Source: Roseococcus sp.
GTDB lineage: Bacteria; Pseudomonadota; Alphaproteobacteria; Acetobacterales; Acetobacteraceae
Direction: 5' to 3'
Length of the DNA: 37,038 bases
Assembly (NCBI GenBank): GCA_026414745.1
Contig: JAOAIK010000001.1
Span: 1-37,038 of the forward strand
Every line of letters begins with the position of its first letter. Positions within the stretch are counted from its first letter, which is position 1. Shown in pieces: positions 11,325-19,957 of the stretch. A program made the translations under genes and the position numbers. Under the pieces are notes generated by a model. That model had not been told where the DNA came from, ran no database searches, and was given only the letters and a program-made list of their open reading frames with translations.

Positions 11325-11762
11325 ATGAGGCCGCCTCCCGGCACCCGCGCCGAGTACCGGTGGTTCCACGCTCTCGGCACGCGCTGGATGGACAACGACA
11401 TCTACGCGCACATGAACAACGTCATCCACTACAGCCTGTTCGACACGCTGGTGGCGCGCTTCCTGCTCGCGCACGGCGTGCTTGACCTGAAGGCGAGCCG
11501 CCATGTCGGCCTCGTGGTGGAGACGGGCTGCCGCTATCACGCGCCGCTCGCCTTCCCCGACGAGGTGACCGGCGGGCTGCGCGTGCGCCGCCTCGGCACC
11601 TCCTCCATCACCTACGAGTTGGCCCTGTTCCGCAACGCGGAGGAGCGCGCCGCCGCCGAGGGCCATTTCACCCATGTCTATGTGGACCGCGCCGAGCAGT
11701 CGCGCACCGTGCCGCTGCCCGAGGCGCTGCGCCGCGCGGGCGAGGCGCATCTCGCGCCGTGA
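11325..11762 (+). CDS. Hotdog-fold acyl-CoA thioesterase (4HBT type)
   Basis: A 145-residue single-hotdog protein. The active-site stretch is DNDIYAHMNNVIHYSLFD (23-40), matching the D-x2-5-H-x-NN-Y pattern of YbgC/4-hydroxybenzoyl-CoA thioesterases, with a late ELALFR strand and FTHVYVD. It hydrolyses an acyl-CoA; the chain is not predictable from sequence. GGAG lies 8 bases before ATG 11325. The stop overlaps the ATPase start (GTGA), so the two are coupled, although the functional link is not obvious. Confidence 0.88.
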   Translation: MRPPPGTRAEYRWFHALGTRWMDNDIYAHMNNVIHYSLFDTLVARFLLAHGVLDLKASRHVGLVVETGCRYHAPLAFPDEVTGGLRVRRLGTSSITYELALFRNAEERAAAEGHFTHVYVDRAEQSRTVPLPEALRRAGEAHLAP

Positions 11763-13549
11763 TCCCCCTTGCGGACCGGCGCCTGCTGCTGGCAGCGCCG
11801 CTGCTCGGGCTGCTCGGCGGGGGGGTGATCTGGCTCGCCGGGCGCGAGGCCGAGGCGGCCTTCGCCATCGGCGCGCTGCCGGTGCTCGCGGTGCTCCTGG
11901 CCGAGATGGCGCGCAGCCTGCGGGAGGGTGCCTTCGGGCTCGACCTCATCGCGGCGCTCGCCATGGGCTTCGGCCTTGCCATGGGCGAGTCGCTCGCGGC
12001 CAATGTCGTCGCGCTGATGTATGCGGGCGGGCAGTTCCTCGACGACCACGCCCGGCGCCGCGCCGGCGCGGCGATGACGGCGCTGCTCGCCCGCCAGCCG
12101 CGCAGCGCGCTGCGCGAGGGGCCGGGCGGGCTGGAGGAGGTGCCCATCGCGGCGCTGCGGCCCGGGGATCGGCTTCTCGTTCCGAAAGGCGCGGTGCTGC
12201 CGGTGGACGGGGTGCTCGATTCGGACCTCGCCCTGCTCGACACCGCCGCCCTGACCGGCGAGCCCCTGCCGCTGCGCGCCGAACGCGGGCAGGCCCTGCT
12301 CTCGGGGATGGGCAATGCGGGCGAGGCCTTCGCGCTGGTCGCGCGCACCGATGCGGAGGCGAGCACCTATGCGGGAATCCTCCGCCTTGTCCGCGCCGCG
12401 CAGGAGAGCCGCGCGCCCATGGCGCGGCTCGCGGATCGCTGGTCCCTCGCCTTCCTGGCCCTCACCCTTGCCCTGGCCGGCGGCGCCTGGGCGGCGAGCG
12501 GCGAGGCGAGCCGCGCGCTGGCCGTGCTGGTGGTGGCCACGCCCTGCCCGCTGATCCTGGCCGTGCCGGTGGCGCTGATGGCCGGGCTCTCCCGTGCCGC
12601 CTCGCTCGGCATGCTCGTGAAATCCGCCGCCGCGCTGGAGGCGATGGCGCGGGTGCGGGCGGTGGTGATGGACAAGACCGGCACCCTCACCCGCGGCCAG
12701 GCGGAGCTGGTGGGGGTGGCGGGGGATGCGCGCGCGCTGCGCGATGCGGCGGCGCTCGACCAGGCCTCGGCGCATCCCATCGCGCGGGCGCTGGTGGCGG
12801 CGGCGCGGGCCCGCGGCCTCTCGCTGCCCACCCCCGAGGCGGTGCGCGAGACCCCGGGCGAAGGGCTCGAGGGGATCGTCGAGGGCCGGCGCGTGGCGGT
12901 GGGCGGGCGGCGCTTCGTGCTCGCCCGCGCCGCGGGGCCGGTGCCCGAGGCCGATCTGCACGCCGATCTCGTGAGCCTTGTGGCCATCGAGGGGCGCATC
13001 GTCGCCGCCCTGCTCTTCGCCGACCCGCTGCGGGCCGAGGCCCCGGGCCTGGTCGCGCGGCTGCGCGCGGGCGGTGTGCGGCGGGTGGTGCTCGCCTCGG
13101 GCGATGGGCCTGCGGCGACAGCACGGGTGGCGGCCGAGGTGGGGGCGGATGCGCACCACGCGCGGCTCGATCCCGCCGGGAAGGTGGCGGTGGTGGCGGC
13201 GGAGCGCGCGCATGGGCCGGTGATGATGCTGGGCGACGGGCTGAACGACGCCCCGGCCCTGGCCGCCGCCGATGTCGGGGTGGCGGTGGGCGCGCGCGGC
13301 GCGGCGGCGGCCGAGGCGGCCGATGCGGTGCTGCTGGGCGAGGGCATCGCCCGCCTCGCCCCGGTGCTCGCCGCGGCGCGCCGGGCGCGCGCCATCGCGG
13401 TGCAGAGCGTGGCGGCGGGCATCGGCCTCTCCACCCTCGGCATGGTGGCGGCCGCGCTCGGCCAGCTCAGCCCGGTGCAGGGCGCCCTGATCCAGGAGGC
13501 CATTGACGTGGCGGTGATTCTGAACGCCCTTCGCGCCCTGAAGTCGTGA
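11759..13549 (+). CDS. P1B-type metal-transporting ATPase with TPC motif
   Basis: Heavy-metal P-type ATPase of 596 residues. It has the TGEP actuator loop (166-169), the transmembrane metal motif TPCPL (261-265), the phosphorylation site DKTGT with Asp305, the P1B-specific HP dipeptide (339-340) and GDGLND (492-497). The intramembrane motif is TPC and not the CPC/CPH of copper pumps or the SPC of cobalt pumps; TPC is reported for a P1B subgroup linked to Ni/Fe (Sinorhizobium Nia). No N-terminal HMA domain or C-terminal hemerythrin domain is present, so the metal is uncertain. GTG start 11759 overlaps the thioesterase stop. Confidence 0.92.
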   Translation: MIPLADRRLLLAAPLLGLLGGGVIWLAGREAEAAFAIGALPVLAVLLAEMARSLREGAFGLDLIAALAMGFGLAMGESLAANVVALMYAGGQFLDDHARRRAGAAMTALLARQPRSALREGPGGLEEVPIAALRPGDRLLVPKGAVLPVDGVLDSDLALLDTAALTGEPLPLRAERGQALLSGMGNAGEAFALVARTDAEASTYAGILRLVRAAQESRAPMARLADRWSLAFLALTLALAGGAWAASGEASRALAVLVVATPCPLILAVPVALMAGLSRAASLGMLVKSAAALEAMARVRAVVMDKTGTLTRGQAELVGVAGDARALRDAAALDQASAHPIARALVAAARARGLSLPTPEAVRETPGEGLEGIVEGRRVAVGGRRFVLARAAGPVPEADLHADLVSLVAIEGRIVAALLFADPLRAEAPGLVARLRAGGVRRVVLASGDGPAATARVAAEVGADAHHARLDPAGKVAVVAAERAHGPVMMLGDGLNDAPALAAADVGVAVGARGAAAAEAADAVLLGEGIARLAPVLAAARRARAIAVQSVAAGIGLSTLGMVAAALGQLSPVQGALIQEAIDVAVILNALRALKS

Positions 13550-13563
13550 AGGGGGAACCGCCC

Positions 13564-14523
13564 ATGCCGCGCCTCGCTCGCCTCGCCATCCTCGACGACT
13601 ACCAGGGGGTCACGCTCCGGCTCGGCCCCTGGGAGCGCGTGTCCCACCTCGACATCACCGTGTTCCGCGACACGCTGGCCGAGCGCGAGGCCCTGGTGGA
13701 ACGCCTCGCGCCCTTCGACGCGATCCTCGCCATGCGCGAGCGCACGCCCTTCCCGCGCGGGCTGATCGAGCGGCTGCCCAACCTCAAGCTCCTCATCACC
13801 ACGGGCGAGCGCAACCGCGGCATCGACGCCGCCGCCTGCGCCGAGCGCGGCGTGGTGTTCTGCGGCACGCCGAGCTTCGGCGCGCCGACGGTGGACCTCA
13901 CCTGGGGGCTGATCCTCGGCCTCGCGCGGCGCATCCCCGAGGAGCAGGCGAGCCTGCGCGCCGGCGCCTGGCAGCAGGGGCTCGGCGTGGGGCTGGAGGG
14001 GCGCACCCTCGGCCTGCTCGGCCTCGGCAAGCTCGGCAGCCGGGTGGCGAGGGTGGGCCAGGCCTTCGGGATGACGGTCATCGCCTGGAGCCAGAACCTG
14101 ACGGCCGAGGCGGCGGCGGCGGTGGGGGTGGAGCGGGTGGGGAAGCGGGAGCTCTTCGCCCGGGCCGACGTGCTCTCCATCCACCTCGTCCTCTCCGAGC
14201 GCTCGCGCGGGCTGGTCGGCGCGGAGGAGCTCGCGGCGATGAAGCCCACGGCCTTCCTGGTGAACACCTCGCGCGGCCCGATCGTGGACCAGGCGGCGCT
14301 GATCGCGGCGCTCGAGGAAGGACGGATCGCCGGGGCGGGCCTTGACGTGTATGACATCGAGCCGCTGCCGCCCGGCCACCCGCTGCTCGCCGCGCCGCGC
14401 ACCCTGCTCACGCCCCATCTCGGCTATGTGACGGAGGAGAACTACCGCGCCTATTTCGCGGGCGCGGTGGAGGCCATCGAGGCCTATGAGGCCGGCGCGC
14501 CCATCCGCGTGATCACCGGATGA
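13564..14523 (+). CDS. D-2-hydroxyacid dehydrogenase family protein
   Basis: NAD(P)-dependent D-isomer-specific 2-hydroxyacid dehydrogenase, 319 residues. The nucleotide motif is GLGKLG (153-158), and the catalytic triad Arg237 (NTSRGP), Glu266 (YDIEPLP) and His285 (TPHLGY) is complete. It interconverts 2-oxoacids and D-2-hydroxyacids; the exact substrate is unknown. ATG 13564 follows AAGGGGG by 9 bases; an in-frame GTG at 13546 overlaps the ATPase stop but has no such site. Confidence 0.92.
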   Translation: MPRLARLAILDDYQGVTLRLGPWERVSHLDITVFRDTLAEREALVERLAPFDAILAMRERTPFPRGLIERLPNLKLLITTGERNRGIDAAACAERGVVFCGTPSFGAPTVDLTWGLILGLARRIPEEQASLRAGAWQQGLGVGLEGRTLGLLGLGKLGSRVARVGQAFGMTVIAWSQNLTAEAAAAVGVERVGKRELFARADVLSIHLVLSERSRGLVGAEELAAMKPTAFLVNTSRGPIVDQAALIAALEEGRIAGAGLDVYDIEPLPPGHPLLAAPRTLLTPHLGYVTEENYRAYFAGAVEAIEAYEAGAPIRVITG

Positions 14524-14592
14524 CCGGCGCAGGGTGATGGACAGCGCGGCGCGGGCGTTGTTCGCTGGGCGCGTGGGCAGGAGGGTGCGGCG

Positions 14593-15414
14593 ATGGATCT
14601 CGACTGGGCCAGGCTGACGCAGCGCGAGCGCGACGCGGCCTACAACAACATGGGCGCGGTGGCCGACGCGGAGGCGCTGATCGCCGCGCGCAACGCCGAT
14701 TCCGAGGCCTTCCGCGCCGCCCATCCGGGCCATCTCGACCTCGCCTACGGCGCCTCCCCGCGCGAGGCCTGGGATCTCTATCCGGGCGGGGATCCTTCGG
14801 CCCCCACCCTGGTCTTCATCCATGGCGGCTACTGGCAGCGCAACCGGCGCGAGGATTTCGCCTGCATGGCGGAGGGCGCGCTGGCCATGGGCTGGAACGC
14901 CGCGCTCTGCGGCTATTCCCTGGCGCCAGAGGTGCGGCTGACGCGCATCGTCTGGCAGATCCACGCCGCGCTGGACTGGCTCTCGGCCCATGGGCCCGAG
15001 CACGGCCTCGCCGGCCCGGTGGTGCTGACGGGCTGGAGCGCCGGCGGGCATCTCGCGGCCCTGGGCGCCGAGCACCCGGTGGTGACGGCGGCCATCGGCA
15101 TCTCGGGCATCTACGACCTCGGGCCGATCCGCGACACCTACCTCAATACCGCGCTGAAGCTGACGGACGAGGAGATCCTCGAGCTCTCGCCCATGCGGCG
15201 GCCGGTGGTGCAGAAGCCCATCGGCATCGCCTATGGCGGCCGCGAGCTGCCCGAACTCTGCCGCCAGTCGCGGGTGTTCCACGCGCTGCGCGCCGAGGCA
15301 CAGGCGCCGGGGCCGCTCTGGCCCGTGCCGGGGGCCGATCACTTCCGCGTGCTGGAGGCGCTGCGCCGCCCCGATGGCGCGCTGCTCCGGCTGGCGGCGG
15401 AACTGCTGCGTTGA
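14593..15414 (+). CDS. Alpha/beta hydrolase, arylformamidase-like
   Basis: A 273-residue alpha/beta hydrolase with the oxyanion motif HGGYW (77-81), nucleophile elbow GWSAGG (Ser149) and catalytic His250 (GADHF). HGGYWQ and GYSLAPE resemble kynurenine formamidase/BD-FAE-type esterases. A GGAGG site precedes ATG 14593. The stop overlaps the TTG start of the allophanate hydrolase gene, so its real substrate may be an amide or ureido compound feeding that enzyme. That link is inference from gene order; no tryptophan-degradation gene is nearby. Confidence 0.86.
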   Translation: MDLDWARLTQRERDAAYNNMGAVADAEALIAARNADSEAFRAAHPGHLDLAYGASPREAWDLYPGGDPSAPTLVFIHGGYWQRNRREDFACMAEGALAMGWNAALCGYSLAPEVRLTRIVWQIHAALDWLSAHGPEHGLAGPVVLTGWSAGGHLAALGAEHPVVTAAIGISGIYDLGPIRDTYLNTALKLTDEEILELSPMRRPVVQKPIGIAYGGRELPELCRQSRVFHALRAEAQAPGPLWPVPGADHFRVLEALRRPDGALLRLAAELLR

Positions 15415-17147
15415 GGCTCACCATCGGCGGGGTCCGCGCCCGCCTCGCCGCCGGGGTCGCGCCGCGCGTCATCGCCGAGGAGGCGCTGGCGCGCATCGCC
15501 GCCTTCGACGATCCGGCGCTGTTCATCACCCTCCGCCCCGCCGCCGAGATCCTCGCCGAGGCCGAGCGCCTGCCCGAGGGCCCGCTGCGCGGCGTGCCCT
15601 TCGTGGTCAAGGACAACATGGACGCCGCGGGGCTGCCCACCACCGCCGCCTGCCCCGCCTTCGCGCGCCGCGCGGCCGAGGACGCGCCGGCGGTGGCGCG
15701 GCTGCGCGCGGCCGGGGCGCTGCTGCTCGGGAAGGTGAACCTCGACCAGTTCGCCACGGGGCTGAACGGCACGCGCAGCCCCTATGGCACGCCGCGCAAC
15801 GCGGTGCGGGCGGAGCTGATCCCGGGCGGATCCTCCTCCGGTTCGGCCACGGCGGTGGCGGCGGGCATCGCGGCCTTCTCGCTGGGCACGGACACGGCGG
15901 GCTCGGGCCGGGTGCCGGCGGCGGCGCAGAACCTCGTGGGCCTGAAGCCGAGCCTCGGCCTGGTGCCGACCCGAGGCGTGGTGCCCGCCTGCCGCTCGCT
16001 CGACTGCGTCTCGGTCTTCGCGCACAGCGTGGCGGAGGCGGCTGAGGTGCTGGCCGTGACCGCCGGGGCCGACCCGGCGGACCCCTACAGTCGCGCGGCA
16101 CCCCCCTTCTGGCGGGCGCTGGAGGCCCCGCCGCCCGCGCCGCGCCTCGCCGTGCCCCGGGACGAGCACCTCGTCTTCGACACGCCCGAGGACGCGGCGC
16201 TGTTCGCGGCCGCCGTGGCGCGGGCCGAGGCCATGGGCGCGGCGATCGCGCGGGTGGACATCGCGCCCTTCCTCGAGCTGGCGCGGCGCCTTTACGACGG
16301 CGCCTGGGTGGCCGAGCGCACATCGGCCCTGCGCGCCTGGGTGACCGAGCGGCCCGAGGCGCTGCACCCCGTCACGCGCGGCATCCTGGAGGGCGGGCTG
16401 CAGCGGCTGACGGTGGACGCCTTCGAGGATTTCCACGCCGCGGCCGAGGCGCGGCTGCTCGCCCGCCGCCTCTTTGCCGGGGCGGATGCGCTGCTGCTGC
16501 CCACCTGCCCCGGCGTGCCGCGGCTGGAGACGGTGCTGGCAGACCCGGTGGGCGCCAACTCCCGGCTCGGCGTCTACACGAATTTCGTGAACCTCTGCGA
16601 CCTCTCGGCGCTGGCCATTCCCGCGGGCTTCCGGGCGGATGGCGCGCCGGCCGGAGTGACGCTGCTGGGGCCCGCCTTCAGCGAGGGGCGGCTCGCGGGC
16701 ATCGGCGCGGCGATGCACCACGCGGCCGGGCTGGGGCCGGCGCCGCCCGCCCCCGCGCCCCTGGCGGCGGGCGAGATCGCGCTCTTCGCCATCGGCGCGC
16801 ACATGTCGGGCCTGCCGCTCAACCCGCAGCTGCGCGGCCATGGCGGGCGCTTCCTGCGCGCGGCGCGCACCGCGCCCTGCTACCGGCTGTTCGACCTCGG
16901 CAACAGGCCGGGCATGCTGCGCGCCGGAACGGGCGGCGCGGCCATTGCGGGCGAGATCTGGGCGCTGCCGGCCGCCGCCATCGGGCCCTTCCTCGAGGAG
17001 ATCCCGCCGCCGCTCGGCTTCGGGCGGGTGACGCTGGAGGATGGGGAGAGCGTGCTCGGCTTCCTCGCGGAGGCCGAAGGTGTCGCGGGCGCGCCCGAGA
17101 TCACCGCGCGCGGCGGCTGGCGCGCGCATCTGGCGGCGCAGGGCTGA
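15411..17147 (+). CDS. atzF: Allophanate hydrolase
   Basis: Amidase-signature enzyme that splits allophanate to CO2 and ammonia, the last step of urea-amidolyase and s-triazine/biuret breakdown. The catalytic elements are Lys67 (VVKDN), the cis-Ser segment GGSSSGS (139-145) and nucleophile Ser165 in DTAGSGRVPA. The extra C-terminal domain (AHMSGLPLNPQLRGHGG) distinguishes AtzF/DUR1,2-type enzymes from ordinary amidases. 578 residues. The start is TTG 15411 (MRLTIGGVRARL) in a 4-base overlap with the hydrolase upstream. No urea carboxylase or cyanuric acid hydrolase gene occurs in the window. Confidence 0.92.
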   Translation: MRLTIGGVRARLAAGVAPRVIAEEALARIAAFDDPALFITLRPAAEILAEAERLPEGPLRGVPFVVKDNMDAAGLPTTAACPAFARRAAEDAPAVARLRAAGALLLGKVNLDQFATGLNGTRSPYGTPRNAVRAELIPGGSSSGSATAVAAGIAAFSLGTDTAGSGRVPAAAQNLVGLKPSLGLVPTRGVVPACRSLDCVSVFAHSVAEAAEVLAVTAGADPADPYSRAAPPFWRALEAPPPAPRLAVPRDEHLVFDTPEDAALFAAAVARAEAMGAAIARVDIAPFLELARRLYDGAWVAERTSALRAWVTERPEALHPVTRGILEGGLQRLTVDAFEDFHAAAEARLLARRLFAGADALLLPTCPGVPRLETVLADPVGANSRLGVYTNFVNLCDLSALAIPAGFRADGAPAGVTLLGPAFSEGRLAGIGAAMHHAAGLGPAPPAPAPLAAGEIALFAIGAHMSGLPLNPQLRGHGGRFLRAARTAPCYRLFDLGNRPGMLRAGTGGAAIAGEIWALPAAAIGPFLEEIPPPLGFGRVTLEDGESVLGFLAEAEGVAGAPEITARGGWRAHLAAQG

Positions 17148-17168
17148 GGGAGCACGCTGTCAGGGGCA

Positions 17169-17243
<75 letters not shown>

Positions 17244-17254
17244 GCCCCGTGCGG

Positions 17255-17283
17255 CGTCTAGGCGCTGGGCGAGCAACTGGCAA
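17255..17283 (-). promoter_or_regulatory. Candidate promoter of tRNA-Thr
   Basis: On the minus strand TTGCCA (17278-17283) and TAGACG (17255-17260) are 17 bases apart, and the -10 ends 11 bases before the mature tRNA 5' end. Spacing and position fit a sigma-70-type tRNA promoter; the hexamers are moderate matches. Confidence 0.5.
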
Positions 17284-17370
17284 GCCCGTTGGCGGGCGTG
17301 GCTGCCCTCTCCGCTGGCGTGGTGCGGGGCGCGCGCAGGCGGGGCATCCTGCCGGAATGGAAGGGGCCGC

Positions 17371-18282
17371 ATGATGCCGCTCTGGGTGGTCGTCACCTGC
17401 ATCGCCGCCCTGTTCCAGACCTGGCGGACGGCGCTGCAGCAGCGGCTGCGCGGGCAGCTTTCGCTGAACGCGGCGGCGGTGGTGCGCTACCTCTACGGCG
17501 TGCCCTTCGGGCTTCTCATCCTCGGCGCCTACTGGCTGGTCTTCGGCGGCTGGTTCGAGGCCCCGGGCGCCTGGTTCCTCGTGCTGTGCGCGCTGGCGGG
17601 GCTCGCGCAGATCTTCGGCACGAACCTCCTCATCGCCTCCTTCGGGCCGCGCGGCTTCGCGGTGGGAACGGCCTATGCCAAGACCGAGGCCGTGCAGGCC
17701 TCGCTCATCGGCGTCATCCTGCTGGGGGAGTTGCTCGGCGCGCTCTCCTGGGCGGGGATCGCGCTCAGCGTGGCGGGGGTGATGTATCTGACGCTGGCCG
17801 GGCGCGGGCTGACGCGCCGGGAGCTTCTCGAGGCCAGCCTGCAGCCGGCGGCCCTGCGCGGCATGGGCGCGGGCTTCTGCTTCGCCCTGACCGCGATCTG
17901 CATCCGCGCCGGCAATGCCGAGCTGGCGGGGCCCGATCCCATCCTCAAGGCCCTCTTCGCCGTGGTGGTGACCAATGCGATGCAGACGGCCATGCAGGGC
18001 GGCTGGCTGCTCTGGCGCGAGCCGGCGCAGATCGGCGCGCTGTTCCGAAGCTGGCGCAGCTCGGCGCAGGTGGGGGCGCTTTCGGCCGCGGGCTCCTGCT
18101 GCTGGTTCGTCGGCTTCGCGCTGGCGCCGGTGGCGCTGGTGCGCGCCGTGGGACAGGTGGAGATCCTGTTCACGCTGCTGTTCAGCCGCTTCTTCCTGGG
18201 CGAGACGCTGCGCGCGAAGGATGTCGCGGGCGCGCTCCTGGTGGTGGGCGGGGTGGTGCTGGTCCTGTTGGGCAGCCACTGA
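17371..18282 (+). CDS. EamA/DMT-family transporter
   Basis: A 303-residue inner-membrane protein with about ten hydrophobic helices in two halves, the drug/metabolite transporter pattern. The second half contains GQVEILFTLLFSRFFLGE, the conserved end of EamA repeats. Substrate unknown. GGAAGGGG precedes ATG 17371 (a second ATG follows at once). It is only about 35% similar in pattern, by eye, to the second EamA protein at 19084, so the two are not a recent duplication. Confidence 0.87.
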   Translation: MMPLWVVVTCIAALFQTWRTALQQRLRGQLSLNAAAVVRYLYGVPFGLLILGAYWLVFGGWFEAPGAWFLVLCALAGLAQIFGTNLLIASFGPRGFAVGTAYAKTEAVQASLIGVILLGELLGALSWAGIALSVAGVMYLTLAGRGLTRRELLEASLQPAALRGMGAGFCFALTAICIRAGNAELAGPDPILKALFAVVVTNAMQTAMQGGWLLWREPAQIGALFRSWRSSAQVGALSAAGSCCWFVGFALAPVALVRAVGQVEILFTLLFSRFFLGETLRAKDVAGALLVVGGVVLVLLGSH

Positions 18283-18357
18283 GCCGCGACGGAACCGTGG
18301 CAAATCAGGGACATGGGCACGGCGAAAGCGGGCCGCGGCAGCGCCCTGGAAAGAGCC

Positions 18358-18471
18358 GAATCAGAATGGGATTCCCCACGCTTCCGAAGTTGCCTGAGAG
18401 GGTTTTTCCACAAGTTTCTCGCGAATCGAGATAATCTATCGCTTGTAGGTCAACCCCCTTCTTGCTACAGG
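18358..18471 (+). promoter_or_regulatory. AT-richer gcrA control region with three GANTC sites
   Basis: This is one of the most AT-rich stretches of the window. It holds three GANTC sites at 18358, 18370 and 18422. GANTC is the CcrM methylation site, and GcrA acts at methylated GANTC promoters in Caulobacter. A possible sigma-70 promoter, TTGTAG (18443-18448), 17 bases, then TACAGG (18466-18471), would start transcription about 26 bases before the gcrA ATG; GATAAT at 18430 is an alternative -10. Autoregulation is inferred. Confidence 0.45.
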
Positions 18472-18503
18472 ATGTGGTGTTCGCGTCGAAGGGGGCATCC
18501 ACA

Positions 18504-19001
18504 ATGGAATGGACGTCGGAAGCGATCGACCGCCTGCGCGCCCTGTGGGCGGAAGGCCACTCGACGGCCGAGATCGGCCGCCGCATGGGGATCTCGAAGA
18601 ACGCCGTGGTGGGCAAGGCGCATCGTCTGCAGCTGCCCGCCCGTCCCAGCCCGATCCGTCGCGATCCGGCGGCGCCGCGCCCCGTGGCCGCCGGTCGCCG
18701 CCCGACCCTGCCGCCGCTCCGCGTGGTGGCCAGCACCCTGCCGTCGCGCCGCGAGGACCCCGCGCCGACCGTGGTTCCAACCGCAGCGGCGCCCGTCACG
18801 CCGCCCGCCGCCAAAGCTGCCGGGGTGGTGCGAGCCTTCCCCCGGATGGGCGCCCGGTCCTGCTGCTGGCCGATCGGCGAGCCGGGCACGCCCGGCTTCA
18901 AGTTCTGCACGGCCGAGGCGCTCCCCGGAAAGCCCTACTGCCCGGAACACGCGGCCGTCGCCTATGTCCGCGTGAAGGACCGCCGCGAAGACGCCGCCTG
19001 A
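18504..19001 (+). CDS. gcrA: GcrA family cell-cycle regulator
   Basis: Alphaproteobacterial cell-cycle transcription factor that binds sigma-70 holoenzyme and CcrM-methylated GANTC promoters. The N-terminal helix-turn-helix (MEWTSEAIDRLRALWAEG, TAEIGRRMGISKNAVVGKAHRL, 1-43) is the family hallmark. A Pro/Ala-rich linker (50-105) leads to the C-terminal domain with SCCWPIGEPG, Cys135, Cys146 and His149 (CPEH), a possible metal site. 165 residues. ATG 18504 follows AAGGGGG by 8 bases; an upstream ATG in frame (18462) lacks family sequence. Single-gene unit with its own control region and a strong downstream hairpin. Confidence 0.96.
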   Translation: MEWTSEAIDRLRALWAEGHSTAEIGRRMGISKNAVVGKAHRLQLPARPSPIRRDPAAPRPVAAGRRPTLPPLRVVASTLPSRREDPAPTVVPTAAAPVTPPAAKAAGVVRAFPRMGARSCCWPIGEPGTPGFKFCTAEALPGKPYCPEHAAVAYVRVKDRREDAA

Positions 19002-19017
19002 TCCAGCGCGGCTGAGT

Positions 19018-19044
19018 GGCCGCGGGGGTGCTTCCCCTGCGGCC
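19018..19044 (+). terminator. 11-bp hairpin after gcrA
   Basis: GGCCGCGGGGG (19018-19028) pairs with CCCCTGCGGCC (19034-19044) through 11 base pairs including one G-U, with a TGCTT loop, 17 bases after the gcrA stop. No U-run follows, so it is a likely 3'-end structure and not a textbook intrinsic terminator. Confidence 0.5.
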
Positions 19045-19083
19045 CGCCGCGGCCCATGCTCATTGTATGCGGCCGCCTTCGCC

Positions 19084-19950
19084 ATGAATCGCCCTCTGCA
19101 CGGGGTCCTGCTGCAGCTGGCCGCGCTGCTGCTCTTCGTGGCGATGGACACGGTGTTCAAGCTGCTGACGGCGGATTTCCCCGTCGCGCAACTGGCCTGG
19201 GCGCGCTTCCTTTTCTCCTTCCTCTGCGTGGCCGTGTTCCTGCGCCTCTCGCTGGGGCGGCTGCCCTGGCGGTCGCGGGCCCCAGGGCTGCAGGCGCTGC
19301 GCTCCCTGCTGCTGTGCGGCTGCACCCTCCTCTTCTCGGCCGCGCTGGCGCGCATCCCGCTGGCGGACGCCACCGCGGTCGGCTTCGCCTCGCCGGTCAT
19401 CACCGTGGCGCTGGCCGCCCTGCTGCTGAAGGAGGAGGTGGGCTGGCGGCGCTGGAGCGGGGTGGTCCTCGGCTTCGCCGGCGTGCTCATCGCGCTGCGC
19501 CCGCCCTTCCTGACGGGCGAGCCGCTGCACTGGGCCTATCTGCTGCCGCTCGGCACCGCCACGCTCTTCGCCTTCTATCAGATCCTCACGCGCCGGCTGG
19601 CGCAGATCGACGATGCGCGGGTGACCATCTTCCACACCGGGCTTGCCGCCGCGCTCGCCACCTCGCTGCTGCAGCCCTTCCTGTTCGTGCCGCCCAGCCT
19701 GCCGCAATGGGGCGCGCTGCTGGTGCTCGGCGTCCTCGGAGCGGTCAGCCACGGGCTGCTGGTGCTGGCCTATGCGCGGGCGCCGGCCAGCCTGCTGGCG
19801 CCGCTCTCCTACACCCAGCTCGTCTGGGCGAGTCTCGCCGGGGTGCTGGTCTTCGCCGACTGGCCGGACGCGATCACCCTGCTCGGCGCGGCGGTGATCG
19901 CGGCGGGCGGGGTGCTGATCGCCCTGCCGCAGCGGCGCGGCGCAGCCTAG
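19084..19950 (+). CDS. EamA/DMT-family transporter
   Basis: A 288-residue integral membrane protein with about ten helices. FPVAQLAWARFLFSFLCV and PLADATAVGFASPVITVALAALLLKE are typical of EamA carriers, and the second repeat ends PLSYTQLVWASLAGVLVFAD. Substrate unknown. I used ATG 19084 (MNRPLHGVLLQL); an in-frame TTG at 19063 is possible. No ribosome site is visible before either. It converges on pheT with only 7 bases between the stops. Confidence 0.88.
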   Translation: MNRPLHGVLLQLAALLLFVAMDTVFKLLTADFPVAQLAWARFLFSFLCVAVFLRLSLGRLPWRSRAPGLQALRSLLLCGCTLLFSAALARIPLADATAVGFASPVITVALAALLLKEEVGWRRWSGVVLGFAGVLIALRPPFLTGEPLHWAYLLPLGTATLFAFYQILTRRLAQIDDARVTIFHTGLAAALATSLLQPFLFVPPSLPQWGALLVLGVLGAVSHGLLVLAYARAPASLLAPLSYTQLVWASLAGVLVFADWPDAITLLGAAVIAAGGVLIALPQRRGAA

Positions 19951-19957
19951 GCGGCAT

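Noticed and set aside
12367-15342. 991-codon minus-strand frame across the ATPase, dehydrogenase and hydrolase genes
   Set aside because: Low-complexity mirror of three clear plus-strand genes with conserved motifs; no start context.
18389-18420. CCTGAGAGGG before gcrA, reminiscent of a riboswitch core (CTGAGA)
   Set aside because: No TPP- or glycine-type second conserved element or closing stem is present, and gcrA is not a plausible riboswitch target.
17371-19950. Two EamA transporter genes as a tandem duplication
   Set aside because: They are separated by gcrA and differ clearly in sequence and helix wording; both are simply members of a large family.
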